Shown in pieces: positions 54,688-63,552 of a stretch of DNA of 64,000 bases. The DNA lies in contig OZ245829.1 in assembly GCA_965228625.1 (NCBI GenBank), forward strand, positions 3,410,001 to 3,474,000, in the 5' to 3' direction. The stretch's first letter is position 1, and every line of letters starts with the position of its first letter. Source of the DNA: UBA2767 sp965228625 (GTDB lineage: Bacteria; Pseudomonadota; Alphaproteobacteria; Rhizobiales; Methyloligellaceae). The translations under genes were made by a program, and so were the position numbers. The notes under the pieces are model-generated. The model saw only the letters and a program-made list of their open reading frames with translations, did not search any database and was not told the origin of the DNA.

Positions 54688-55614
54688 GTGTCAGAGACAG
54701 CGGTGGAGGTTGTCAATGTCTGCAAATCCTTCCAGCGGGGAAAACGTGTCCTGAAGACGGTTTCCCTGTCGATCGACAGGGGCGAGATGGTTGCCCTCAT
54801 CGGCGCATCCGGCTCGGGCAAATCGACGCTCATCCGCGCCATCGCCGGTCTCACGCCGATTGACCGGAAGCCGCATAAATCTGGCGACGATGCACCATGC
54901 TGCATCAACATATTCGGGTCCCCGATCCAGCGCGATGGCCGTGTATCGGGTGACGCCAATTCCATCCGGTCGCACGTCGGCGTCGTTTTCCAGCAGTTCA
55001 ATCTGGTTTCGCGCCTGTCGCTTCTGACCAACGTTCTTCTCGGGCTTCTCGGTCAGATCCCCCGATGGCGCGGCTCGCTCGGCCGCTTTTCCAATGACGA
55101 GAAACTGAGGGCCATGGCGGCGTTGCGGCGTGTCGGTATCGACGAGCACGCTCTCAAACGGGGCTCGGAGCTCTCCGGCGGTCAGCAGCAACGCGCCGCG
55201 ATCGCGCGCACCTTGCTGCAGGGCGCAGAAGTCCTCATTGCCGATGAGCCTATCGCCTCGCTTGATCCGAACTCCGCCCGGCGGGTCATGGACATCCTCG
55301 CCACGCTGAACAAGGAAGAAGGGATAACCATCCTCGTGTCGCTGCATCAGGTCGAGTTCGCCTTGCGCTACTGCCCGCGGACGGTCGCGCTGCGCGACGG
55401 CGAAATCGTCTATGACGGACCTTCCGACACGCTGACCCCCCAATTCCTTGGCGAGCTCTACGGCGCGGAGAGCAAGGAGCTTTTCCTGCCCGGTATGGAT
55501 CACGACGCCGACAGCGTGTCCGGAAAATCCTCCAGGAAGGGCAAACGGCCACCCAACGGCAAGGGCCGCAAGAAAGACTTCGAACAACCACTCGCGACCG
55601 CCGGTTCGGCGTGA
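54688..55614 (+). CDS. phnC: phosphonate ABC transporter ATPase
   Basis: A 308-residue ATPase energising phosphonate uptake with PhnD and PhnE. Walker A GASGSGKST near 38, a Q-loop at VVFQQFNLV near 97, signature LSGGQQQRAAIARTL near 166 and Walker B EVLIADEPIASLDP near 185. The start is GTG. The C-terminal 45 residues are Lys/Gly-rich (SGKSSRKGKRPPNGKGRKK) and exceed the usual PhnC core; their role is unknown. It heads the rightward phnC-D-E-DUF1045 run. Confidence 0.94.
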   Translation: MSETAVEVVNVCKSFQRGKRVLKTVSLSIDRGEMVALIGASGSGKSTLIRAIAGLTPIDRKPHKSGDDAPCCINIFGSPIQRDGRVSGDANSIRSHVGVVFQQFNLVSRLSLLTNVLLGLLGQIPRWRGSLGRFSNDEKLRAMAALRRVGIDEHALKRGSELSGGQQQRAAIARTLLQGAEVLIADEPIASLDPNSARRVMDILATLNKEEGITILVSLHQVEFALRYCPRTVALRDGEIVYDGPSDTLTPQFLGELYGAESKELFLPGMDHDADSVSGKSSRKGKRPPNGKGRKKDFEQPLATAGSA

Positions 55615-55711
55615 GTGCGGCTTTGGAATTGCACGGCAACGGGTTTGTCTGTCCGCTCGGATCGGGACTGAAGAGCGGGCGCAGGGAGAAGCAGCAGAAG
55701 GAGCTTCAACA

Positions 55712-56722
55712 ATGCTACGTCGTACTGTCCTGAAATCCGCGGTGGCCATCGCGCTCGCCGCTTCGTTCTCCGTCACGGCGGCAAACGCCGCGGACGAGAA
55801 GTCGATCAACTTCGGTGTGATCTCGACCGAGTCCACCTCGAACCTGAAAGCGACCTGGGAGCCGTATCTCCGGGCGATGGAGAAAGCGACGGGCATCAAG
55901 GTCAAGGGCTTCTATGCCTCCGACTATGCCGGCGTGATCGAGGCGATGCGCTTCAACAAGGTGCAGGTTGCCTGGTTCGGCAACAAGTCGGCCATCGAGG
56001 CGGTCGACCGCTCGAACGGCGAAGTGTTCGCGCAGACGGTCGATAGCGACGGCAATCCCGGCTACTGGTCGCTCGTCCTGGTCAACAAGGACAGCCCGTA
56101 CCAGAAGCTCGACGACATTCTGAAGTGTGACAAGTCACTCAACTTCGGCATCGGCGATCCCAATTCCACGTCCGGTTTTCTTGTGCCGACGACGTACATC
56201 TTCGCCGAGCGCAACATCGATCCGAAGAAGTGCTTCAAGACCGTGCGCAACGCCAACCATCAGGCCAACGCCATGGCCGTCGCCAACAAGCAGGTCGATG
56301 CTGCAGCCAACAACACCGAAAACATGCGCCGTTTGAAGAAGACCAATCCGGACGCATACAACAACATCCGGGTGATCTGGCAGTCGCCGCTGATCCCGTC
56401 CGATCCGCTGGTCTGGCGCAAGGACCTCGATCCGGACCTCAAGGCCAAGCTCTATCACTTCGTCATGACTTACGGCCGCATCGGCTCACCGGAAGAAATC
56501 GCGTCGGCGCGGAAGGTCCTGACCGCGCTGCAGTGGGCGCCGTTCAAGCCGTCATCGGACGCGCAGCTCTATCCGATCCGCCAGCTCGCCATCAACAAGA
56601 AGATCCTGAAGATCCAGGGCGACACCAAGCTCAGCGACGCGGACAAGGAGAAGCAGATCGCCGAGCTCAAAAAGCAGAGTGACGAGATCAGCAAGCTGAT
56701 GAAGGAAACCCCGAGCATGTAG
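55712..56722 (+). CDS. phnD: phosphonate-binding periplasmic protein
   Basis: A 336-residue protein. A signal peptide spans 1-26 (cleavage near ANAAD). The mature protein begins KSINFGVISTESTSNLKATW and contains ASDYAGVIEAMRFNKVQVAW and the substrate loop DPNSTSGFLVPTTYIF, as in PhnD. GAAGGAG precedes the ATG. A strong stem-loop follows the gene before phnE, which would favour higher PhnD expression than its membrane partners. Confidence 0.95.
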   Translation: MLRRTVLKSAVAIALAASFSVTAANAADEKSINFGVISTESTSNLKATWEPYLRAMEKATGIKVKGFYASDYAGVIEAMRFNKVQVAWFGNKSAIEAVDRSNGEVFAQTVDSDGNPGYWSLVLVNKDSPYQKLDDILKCDKSLNFGIGDPNSTSGFLVPTTYIFAERNIDPKKCFKTVRNANHQANAMAVANKQVDAAANNTENMRRLKKTNPDAYNNIRVIWQSPLIPSDPLVWRKDLDPDLKAKLYHFVMTYGRIGSPEEIASARKVLTALQWAPFKPSSDAQLYPIRQLAINKKILKIQGDTKLSDADKEKQIAELKKQSDEISKLMKETPSM

Positions 56723-56753
56723 CCGGGTTGTCCCGAGACAAGAGCAATGTGAT

Positions 56754-56781
56754 GGCGCCGGAGACGAAACGCTCCGGCGCC
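56754..56781 (+). promoter_or_regulatory. intercistronic stem-loop between phnD and phnE
   Basis: GGCGCCGGAG, an 8-nt loop and CTCCGGCGCC form a perfect 10-bp GC-rich hairpin 31 nt after the phnD stop. There is no T run, so it is more likely an mRNA-stabilising or partial-termination structure than a full terminator. Confidence 0.7.
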
Positions 56782-56838
56782 GAACTGTTTCCGGGCGGTA
56801 CTTGTGCCCGTTCAACGTCCTGATCCGGGGGGATCGCC

Positions 56839-57663
56839 ATGGCCGATATCACCGCAGCACCCGTTTCCAAAGACACCGAACAGCTCACCGTTCCACGCCA
56901 GCCCTGGCAGCGCAGGATACGGGGTGTCCTGATTTCCCTCGCCATCCTGGCCCTGCTCGCGTGGAGCTGGGGTCCGACGGAGATGAAGAACTGGATCCTG
57001 CTGTTCACGGACTGGCGCAACATGGCGGAGTTCATGAGTGCCTTCCTCCGTCCCAACTTCCATGACTGGGACATCTATTTCGAGGAAATGCTGGTGACGA
57101 TCCAGATCGCGGTCTGGGGAACTGCGCTGGCGGTGATCGTCGGTATTCCCTTCGCGATCCTGAGTTCATCCAACGTCTGTCCGCAATGGGTCGTTCAGCC
57201 GATTCGCCGCCTGATGGATGCCTCCCGTGCCATCAACGAGATCGTCTTCGCGTTGCTGTTCGTCGTTGCCGTCGGTCTCGGACCGTTCGCCGGCGTCATG
57301 GCGCTGTTCGTTCACAATACGGGCATCGTTGCCAAGCTCTTCTCCGAGGCCGTAGAGGCGTCCGACCCGCGGCCCGTGGAAGGCATCCGGGCAACGGGAG
57401 CAAGCCGGCTGCAGGAGGTCATCTTCGGCATCATCCCGCAAGTCATTCCGCTCTGGAGTTCATTCACGCTCTACCGGTTCGAGACCAATGTGCGCTCGGC
57501 GACGGTTCTCGGCATTATCGGCGCGGGCGGCATCGGCCACTCCCTGTATGAGAACATTCGCTCGTTCCAGTATGCGGAGACCGCGGCTATCATCATCATC
57601 GTCGTGGCCTCGGTCATGATCATCGACATGGTGAGCGCGCGGCTCAGGAGTATGCTCGTCTGA
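56839..57663 (+). CDS. phnE: phosphonate ABC transporter permease
   Basis: A 274-residue permease with about six helices. The binding-protein-dependent permease EAA loop is EASDPRPVEGIRATGASRLQ near 178. The C-terminus ends with LGIIGAGGIGHSLYENIRSF and two helices. A single phnE is present, whereas several rhizobia carry two. It precedes the DUF1045 gene by 38 bp on the same strand. Confidence 0.94.
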   Translation: MADITAAPVSKDTEQLTVPRQPWQRRIRGVLISLAILALLAWSWGPTEMKNWILLFTDWRNMAEFMSAFLRPNFHDWDIYFEEMLVTIQIAVWGTALAVIVGIPFAILSSSNVCPQWVVQPIRRLMDASRAINEIVFALLFVVAVGLGPFAGVMALFVHNTGIVAKLFSEAVEASDPRPVEGIRATGASRLQEVIFGIIPQVIPLWSSFTLYRFETNVRSATVLGIIGAGGIGHSLYENIRSFQYAETAAIIIIVVASVMIIDMVSARLRSMLV

Positions 57664-57701
57664 CAAACGGGTCGCCTGCCGCTCGGGGAGAAACGGTTGA
57701 G

Positions 57702-58394
57702 GTGGGCGGAGCCGCGCCACGATACGCGATTTACTACCTTCCCGACGAAGGCTCCCGCCTCGCTGAATTCGGCGCGCGCTGGTTCGGCTACGATTGCCAT
57801 GCCGGCCGCGCGTGCGAACGGGACACGCACGGTCTTGGTGATTCTGCCGCGGAGGTGGTCGCCGCGCCCGCCCGCTATGGGTTCCACGCGACGCTGGTCG
57901 CGCCTTTTCATCTCGGACCGGGCGTCAAGCTTGACGATGTGGTTGCACGGATGGAAAGCGTCGCCCGCTCAGTGGGTGGTCCGCAGCGCCTGCAATTGTC
58001 CATGGGCGAACTGAGTGGATTTCTGGCGCTGCGTCCCGACGATGACATGCCGCTGCGCCGTCTCGCACTGGCATGCGTGATGGGATGCGACACGCTGCGG
58101 GCCGCGCTCACGCAAAAGGAGCGCGAACGCCGCCTTCGCGCGCACCTTACGACCTATCAGCGCATCCTGATGGAGACCTACGGTTATCCCTATGTCGCCG
58201 ACGAGTTCCGCTTTCACATGACGCTGACAGGGAACCTCGGGGAGAAAGAACGCAAACGGGTTGCGACCGCGCTCGCCGGACCATTGGCGCCGATCCTCGC
58301 GGACGGTTTGGAATTGAGCGCAATCAGCCTGCTGGAACAAAGAGATGCGAATTCACAATTCCGGTTTCATTCGCGCGTGGCGCTCTCCGCATAG
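57702..58394 (+). CDS. DUF1045 phosphonate-operon protein, 2H phosphoesterase fold
   Basis: A 230-residue protein of the family found with CP-lyase genes. Two H-x-T motifs, FHATL near 62 and FHMTL near 173, are the catalytic signature of 2H phosphoesterases, enzymes that open cyclic phosphates. CP lyase produces a 5-phosphoribosyl 1,2-cyclic phosphate, so a role in that step, like PhnP of E. coli, is plausible. That is inference. The start is GTG. Its last 28 nt overlap the 3' end of convergent phnN. Confidence 0.87.
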   Translation: MGGAAPRYAIYYLPDEGSRLAEFGARWFGYDCHAGRACERDTHGLGDSAAEVVAAPARYGFHATLVAPFHLGPGVKLDDVVARMESVARSVGGPQRLQLSMGELSGFLALRPDDDMPLRRLALACVMGCDTLRAALTQKERERRLRAHLTTYQRILMETYGYPYVADEFRFHMTLTGNLGEKERKRVATALAGPLAPILADGLELSAISLLEQRDANSQFRFHSRVALSA

Positions 58395-58963
58395 TCTCTG
58401 ATCAGCGCATTGAACCGCGCCGAGGCTTCGGCGAGCCGGCCGTTGTTCGCGATCTCCACCACCCGGCAGTCCTGCGAAAGCGCCACCTCCGCCGCGCGTC
58501 TGAGGCGGGCGTCCTGGTCCGTCGTTTCCTCGCGTTGCCGGCTTGCCAGCCGCCGGCGCAACACGTCGGGATCGGCCGTGACCTGCACGACCCGTACATT
58601 TGAAAAAGCCCGGTAGGCTTCGGAAATGATGGTCCGGGACACATTGGCGATGACGCATGAACCATTGGCGAGGTGATCCGCGGCCTCGGCAGGTATCGCG
58701 TAGGTGAGACCATGCGCGCGCCAGTGCAGAAGAAACGCGCCGGCGTTGAGCCGGTTCTCGAATTCTGCCGCGGTCACCGGTTCATGGCCCTCGGTTGCAT
58801 CGGGTTCCCGGGTGATGACGCGCTTCGGGAAATGCACGCGCGGATCGCCGGAGAAGGTCTTGCGCGCTTCGCCGATCAGCGTGTCCTTTCCGGACCCGCT
58901 CGGGCCGACCACCAGCACAAGGCAACCTTGTTCAGAAGCCTGGGCTGGTCGGGTTTCAGGCAA
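58367..58963 (-). CDS. phnN: ribose 1,5-bisphosphate phosphokinase
   Basis: A 198-residue P-loop kinase with Walker A VVGPSGSGKDTLIG near 18-31 and guanylate-kinase-like features (RVITREPDATEGHEPVTAAE, LHWRAHGLTYAIP). PhnN turns ribose 1,5-bisphosphate into PRPP, the last step of CP-lyase phosphonate use. The start overlaps the phnM stop by 8 nt. It is the last gene of the leftward phn run and overlaps DUF1045 tail to tail. Confidence 0.93.
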   Translation of the reverse strand: MPETRPAQASEQGCLVLVVGPSGSGKDTLIGEARKTFSGDPRVHFPKRVITREPDATEGHEPVTAAEFENRLNAGAFLLHWRAHGLTYAIPAEAADHLANGSCVIANVSRTIISEAYRAFSNVRVVQVTADPDVLRRRLASRQREETTDQDARLRRAAEVALSQDCRVVEIANNGRLAEASARFNALIRDYAESATRE

Positions 58964-60101
58964 CGAGCTGACCTTCCCGCCAGACGCTGCGAACGACCGG
59001 CACCTTGCCCTTGTCCCGGTACCACACCAGGTCGCCGCGCTTGCCGATGGAGATTTCGCCGCGATCCTCCAGGCCGATCTGCTGCGCCGGCGTACGGGTG
59101 ACTGTCGCGATCGCCTGCGGCAGCGTGATGCTGTCGACGGTGTTGTCCATGATCAGCGCAGCATAGAGCAATGATGCCGGGATGTAGTCGCTGGAAAGAA
59201 TGTCGAGCGTGCCGGCCTCCGCGAGGTCGCGCGCCGAGATATTGCCGTTGTGCGAGCGTCCGCGCACCATGTTCGGCCCGCCCATGAGCACGGCCAGTCC
59301 ATTCTCGTGAGACTTGGCCGCGGCCTCGCTCGTGGTCGGAAACTCGGCAATCACGATGCCGTCCGAGACCGCTTCCGCAACGTGATCCTCGGTCGCGTCG
59401 TCATGGCTCGCCAGGGAGATGCCGCGCGCCTGGCCGAGGGCGACGACTTCGGCACGATTGGCGGCGCTGTAACGACGCTGGTCCTCCTGTCGATCCTTCA
59501 TGAACCTCTCCAGTTCGTCGTCGCTCAGCCCGAAACGTCCCTTGTAGAAGGTTGCGTACTCCTCGATGTCCGCAAACTGGCGCTGGCCGGGCGTGTGATC
59601 CATGACGGAAATCACGCGAATGGCGTGGTGATCGATCACAGGCTCGATGAGGTCAATCATTCCCCGGTAGCTGATTTCGCACCGCAGATGCAGGAAGTGA
59701 TCGGCCTTGAGCGCACGGTCTCCCCTGAGCGCATCGACCGTATCGCAGATCTCGGTGAGCATCGTCTCGCGCACCGGATGCGTACTGACCGCCCCGACCG
59801 CAAGTGCGTTGCAAACCGTCGTGATGCCCGCCGCCACGACTTCCCGGTCATGGGAGACGACCGCCGCCTCGCTCGGCCAGTCGGCCTTGGGCCGGGGCAT
59901 GAGATGGCGTTCGATGTTGTCGGTGTGGAGTTCGACGAGCCCCGGGATCAGCGTATCGCCTTCAAGATCGACCGCCGAGGGGATGCCGGACCTGCCATGA
60001 TCGATGTCGGCGATCCGGCCGGATCTGACGAGCACAGTTCCCTGGATGACCTCGTCGCGCATGACGACTGATGCATTGGTCAGGACAAGCTCGCCGCTCA
60101 T
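58956..60101 (-). CDS. phnM: alpha-D-ribose 1-methylphosphonate 5-triphosphate diphosphatase
   Basis: A 381-residue amidohydrolase-fold enzyme that removes diphosphate from the ribosyl triphosphate intermediate before C-P cleavage. Metal-site motifs: GLVELHTDNIERH near 53, the histidine in FLHLRCEIS, ISVMDHTPGQRQF near 163, LASHDDATEDH near 230. The ATG overlaps the stop of phnL (ATGA), so expression is coupled. Confidence 0.95.
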   Translation of the reverse strand: MSGELVLTNASVVMRDEVIQGTVLVRSGRIADIDHGRSGIPSAVDLEGDTLIPGLVELHTDNIERHLMPRPKADWPSEAAVVSHDREVVAAGITTVCNALAVGAVSTHPVRETMLTEICDTVDALRGDRALKADHFLHLRCEISYRGMIDLIEPVIDHHAIRVISVMDHTPGQRQFADIEEYATFYKGRFGLSDDELERFMKDRQEDQRRYSAANRAEVVALGQARGISLASHDDATEDHVAEAVSDGIVIAEFPTTSEAAAKSHENGLAVLMGGPNMVRGRSHNGNISARDLAEAGTLDILSSDYIPASLLYAALIMDNTVDSITLPQAIATVTRTPAQQIGLEDRGEISIGKRGDLVWYRDKGKVPVVRSVWREGQLVA

Positions 60102-60802
60102 GCCGCCACCCTTTCCGCCAGATCGATCGCGCGGGTGCAGATCGCATTGCGTGCCGGCGCATCGTGGAAGATCCCGACGATGCCCGCGCCCGCGTCGCGC
60201 GCTTCGCAGATCATGTCGATCACGATCTGACGGTTTTCGACGTCGAGCGAGGCCGTCGGTTCGTCGAGAAGAAGAATGGGGTAGGGGGCGGCGAAGCCGC
60301 GGGCGATGTTCACCCGCTGCTGCTCCCCGCCGGAAAAGGTGACCGGCGACAGGTCCCAGAGCTTTTCGGGAATATTGAGCCGTTCGAGCAGTTCGCTGGC
60401 GCGGCGGGTCGCGGCCTGCTCGTCGATACCGCGTTCAATGAGCGGTTCGGCGACAACCTGCAGCGTCGGCACCCGTGGGATCACGCGCAGGAATTGCGAG
60501 ACGTATCCGATCGTATCGCGCCGGACTGTTCGGATCATGTGCGCCGAGGCGCTCACGAGATTGATCCATTCACCGTGATGGCGCACGTCGAGAACACCCG
60601 TGTCACAACGATAATTCGCATAAAGCATGCGCATCAGCGTGCTCTTTCCCGACCCCGACGGTCCGGTCAGCGCAACCGCCTCGTCGGACGCGACCGTGAA
60701 CGACATGTCCGTAAAGACCGGAAGCCGAAGCCCGTTCTTGAGATGAAGCGTGAAGGTCTTGGCGAGGCCCTCTGCCCGAAGCATGTTTCGCGGTTCGCTC
60801 AT
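60098..60802 (-). CDS. phnL: CP-lyase ABC-type ATPase PhnL
   Basis: A 234-residue soluble ATP-binding protein. Walker A GPSGSGKSTLMR near 39, signature FSGGEQQRVNIARGF near 155 and Walker B PILLLDEPTASLD near 175. In E. coli PhnL belongs to the CP-lyase operon and associates with the complex; it is not a transporter component. Overlaps with phnK upstream and phnM downstream are both 4 nt. Confidence 0.94.
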   Translation of the reverse strand: MSEPRNMLRAEGLAKTFTLHLKNGLRLPVFTDMSFTVASDEAVALTGPSGSGKSTLMRMLYANYRCDTGVLDVRHHGEWINLVSASAHMIRTVRRDTIGYVSQFLRVIPRVPTLQVVAEPLIERGIDEQAATRRASELLERLNIPEKLWDLSPVTFSGGEQQRVNIARGFAAPYPILLLDEPTASLDVENRQIVIDMICEARDAGAGIVGIFHDAPARNAICTRAIDLAERVAA

Positions 60803-61590
60803 GCCTGCAAGACCGATGAAACCAGGAGTTGGGTGTACGCGTGCTGCGGATCGTCCAGCACCTGGTCGGTCAATCCCTGCTCCACAACGCTGCCATCGCG
60901 CATGACCATCATGCGGTGCGCCAGCAGGCGCGCGACGGCCAGGTCATGCGTAACGATAATCACAGAGAGTTGCAGGCGGGTGACAAGGCCGCGAATCAGG
61001 TCGAGCAGGCGTGCCTGCACGGAGACGTCCAGCCCGCCGGTCGGCTCATCCATGAAAACAAGCCGGGGACCGGTGACGAGATTGCGGGCGATCTGCAGGC
61101 GTTGCTGCATGCCGCCGGAGAAGGTGCGCGGGAAATGATCGATCCGGCCCGTATCGACCTCGACCTTCTCCATCCAGTCGAGCGCGCGCCCACGGATGTT
61201 TCCATAGTGCCGCGCGCCGACGGCCATCAGCCGCTCGCCCACATTGGCCCCGGCGCTCACATTCATGCGCAGCCCGTCGCGCGGGTTCTGGTGGACGAAC
61301 GCCCAGTCCGTCCGCATCAGAAACCGGCGCTCCGCTTCGCTCATCTCGTAGATATCGCGCAGGCCGTCAGTCCGGGTGCAATAACGGGCGCTGCCCCTGT
61401 CAGGCATGAGCTGCGCCGACAGGCAATGGAGCAGGGTTGTCTTGCCGGAACCGGACTCGCCGACGATCGCCAGCACCTCTCCGGGCCAAAGCTCGAACGT
61501 AATGTCCGCGCAACCGAGCTGCTCGCCATAGGACTTGGAAATGCCCTGCGCGACGAGGATCGGGCTGTCAGCGTCCTGCGCTCCGCTCAT
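60799..61590 (-). CDS. phnK: CP-lyase ABC-type ATPase PhnK
   Basis: A 263-residue ATP-binding protein. Walker A GESGSGKTTLLH near 43, signature FSGGMQQRLQIARNL near 154 and Walker B LVFMDEPTGGLDVS near 174. PhnK docks on PhnJ in the CP-lyase core complex. Its start overlaps the phnJ stop by 4 nt. The protein looks complete and similar in length to PhnK of other bacteria. Confidence 0.94.
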   Translation of the reverse strand: MSGAQDADSPILVAQGISKSYGEQLGCADITFELWPGEVLAIVGESGSGKTTLLHCLSAQLMPDRGSARYCTRTDGLRDIYEMSEAERRFLMRTDWAFVHQNPRDGLRMNVSAGANVGERLMAVGARHYGNIRGRALDWMEKVEVDTGRIDHFPRTFSGGMQQRLQIARNLVTGPRLVFMDEPTGGLDVSVQARLLDLIRGLVTRLQLSVIIVTHDLAVARLLAHRMMVMRDGSVVEQGLTDQVLDDPQHAYTQLLVSSVLQA

Positions 61591-62432
61591 GGTGCGGCGC
61601 CCCCGCCACGCTTATTGCAGAAGTCCGTATCGGAGCAGACGAACATGCGCCCACCGCTGTCGTCCGTGATGATCTCGTCGAGGAACGAGTGTTCCGAGCC
61701 ACAGAGGGCGCAGGCCTGGTCCCATTCCTGTACCTCGAACGGGTGATCCTCGAAGTCGAGGCTGTGCACCTCCGTGTAGGGCGGGATCGCATAGATGCGT
61801 TTCTCGCGGCCCGCACCGAACAGTTGCAACGCGGCCATGCGGTGCATCTTCGGATTGTCGAACTTCGGGATCGGCGAGGGGTCCATGATGTAACGCGCGT
61901 TCACCCGCACCGGGTAGGCGTAGGTGGTCGCGATATGCCCGTGGCGGGAGATGTCCTCGTAGAGCTTCACATGCATCAGGCCGTACTCTTCGAGCGCATG
62001 CATCGTCCGCGTTTCCGTCTCGCGTGGCTCCAGGAAGCGCAACGGCTCCGGGATCGGCACCTGGTAGACCAGGATCTGGTCCGCGCGAAGCACGTCTTCC
62101 GGGATTCGATGGCGCGTCTGGATCACGCTCGCCTTCGCGGTGTCCGTCGTCGTTTCGACGCCGGCCGTCTTCTGGAAGAACTTGCGGATGCTGACCGCGT
62201 TGGTGGTGTCGTCGGCGCCCTGGTCGATCACCTTCAGAACGTCATCCAGGCCGAGGACCGATGCGGTCACCTGCACCCCGCCTGTGCCCCAGCCATACGG
62301 CATGGGCATCTCGCGGCTGGCGAACGGTACCTGGTATCCCGGTATCGCCACCGCCTTGAGGAGCGCGCGTCGGATCATGCGCTTCGTCTGCTCGTCCAGA
62401 TACGCAAAGTTGTAAGCCTTTTCCCGCGCCAT
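61587..62432 (-). CDS. phnJ: CP-lyase core subunit PhnJ (radical SAM-type C-P cleavage)
   Basis: A 281-residue catalytic subunit, starting at the ATG at 62432 (MAREKAYNFAYLDEQTKRMI). Four C-terminal cysteines sit at 241, 244, 266 and 272, in ACALCGSEHSF and VCSDTDFC. They match in number and position the iron-sulfur and catalytic cysteines of E. coli PhnJ. The GWGTGGVQVT block near 47 is conserved. It cleaves the C-P bond of the ribosyl phosphonate using S-adenosylmethionine. Confidence 0.96.
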   Translation of the reverse strand: MAREKAYNFAYLDEQTKRMIRRALLKAVAIPGYQVPFASREMPMPYGWGTGGVQVTASVLGLDDVLKVIDQGADDTTNAVSIRKFFQKTAGVETTTDTAKASVIQTRHRIPEDVLRADQILVYQVPIPEPLRFLEPRETETRTMHALEEYGLMHVKLYEDISRHGHIATTYAYPVRVNARYIMDPSPIPKFDNPKMHRMAALQLFGAGREKRIYAIPPYTEVHSLDFEDHPFEVQEWDQACALCGSEHSFLDEIITDDSGGRMFVCSDTDFCNKRGGGAAP

Positions 62433-62436
62433 GGGC

Positions 62437-63549
62437 CTACTCCGCTGCCGCGAGATGCGCCCGTGCGATCTCGGCGCGTATCTTGCGCAGCAGTTCGAGC
62501 TCGGACTGGAAATCGACATAGTGAGGCAGCTTGAGATGCTCCACGAAGCCGGTCGCCTGAACGTTGTCGGAGTGGGAGAGAACGAACTCCTCGTCCTGCG
62601 CCGGAGCGATCCGCTCCTCGCCGAGTTCCTCCGCCCGCAGCGCCCGGTCGACAAGGGCCATGGACATGGTCTTGCGTTCGCAATGTCCGAAGGCCAGCCC
62701 GTATCCACGGGTGAACTGCGGCGGCACCTCCTTCGATCCGCTGAACTGCGTGACCATCTCGCACTCGGTGAGCGTGATCTCGGCGATTTCGATGGCGAAG
62801 CCGAGCTCTTCAGGCACGAATTCAACCCGTACCTCGCCCATGCGGATTTCCCCGGCGAACGGATGATTGCGCCCGTAGCCGCGCTGGGTCGAGTAGCCGA
62901 GCGCCAGAAGGAAACCCTCGTCGCCGCGCGCCAGGTTCTGCAGTCTGACGTCGCGCTCCGCGGGGAACGCGACCGGCTCGCGCGTCAGATCTCCGACCCG
63001 GCCGTTGTCGCCGCCCGGAGGGCGAGACGCGCCGTCGGGCGGCTCGATCAAACCCTCCTTGTCGAGGAGATCGAGAACACGCGGGCTGTGTGCGTCCGTG
63101 GGGCGGGGCTCGGTGCGGCCGATCCCGGGCCGTGCCGGGACTTCGGCCTCGAGTTCGAAGTCGAGCAGCCTGTGGGTGTAGTCGAAGGTCGGCCCGAGGA
63201 CCTGCCCGCCGGGAAGGTCCTTGTATGCCGCGGATATCCGGCGGCGGATGGACATGCGCGCGGTGTCGAGCGGCTGCGAGTAACCGAACCGCGGCATGGT
63301 CGTGCGATAGGCCCTGATCAGGAAAATCGCTTCGATCAGGTCGCCACGGGCCTGCTTTATGGCCAGCGCCGCTAGTCGCCGGTCATAGAGCGAGCCCTCG
63401 CTCATCACCCGGTCGACGGCGAGGGTCAGTTGCTCGGCGATCTGCGTCGTTGAGATTTCCGGGATGTCGCGATTGCCGCGCCGTTCCTTGGCCAGCAGCT
63501 CGTGCGCCTTGTCGATGGCCTTCTCGCCGCCTTTGACCGCGACATACAC
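62437..63549 (-). CDS. phnI: CP-lyase subunit PhnI
   Basis: A 370-residue protein starting MYVAVKGGEKAIDKAHELLA, the characteristic PhnI N-terminus. Later blocks include TMPRFGYSQPLDTARMSIRR and FLLALGYSTQRGYGRNHPFA. PhnI, with PhnG, H and L, forms the phosphonate-ribosylating part of CP lyase that attaches the phosphonate to ATP. It ends 4 nt before phnJ and begins 3 nt after phnH. Confidence 0.95.
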   Translation of the reverse strand: MYVAVKGGEKAIDKAHELLAKERRGNRDIPEISTTQIAEQLTLAVDRVMSEGSLYDRRLAALAIKQARGDLIEAIFLIRAYRTTMPRFGYSQPLDTARMSIRRRISAAYKDLPGGQVLGPTFDYTHRLLDFELEAEVPARPGIGRTEPRPTDAHSPRVLDLLDKEGLIEPPDGASRPPGGDNGRVGDLTREPVAFPAERDVRLQNLARGDEGFLLALGYSTQRGYGRNHPFAGEIRMGEVRVEFVPEELGFAIEIAEITLTECEMVTQFSGSKEVPPQFTRGYGLAFGHCERKTMSMALVDRALRAEELGEERIAPAQDEEFVLSHSDNVQATGFVEHLKLPHYVDFQSELELLRKIRAEIARAHLAAAE

Positions 63550-63552
63550 CGG

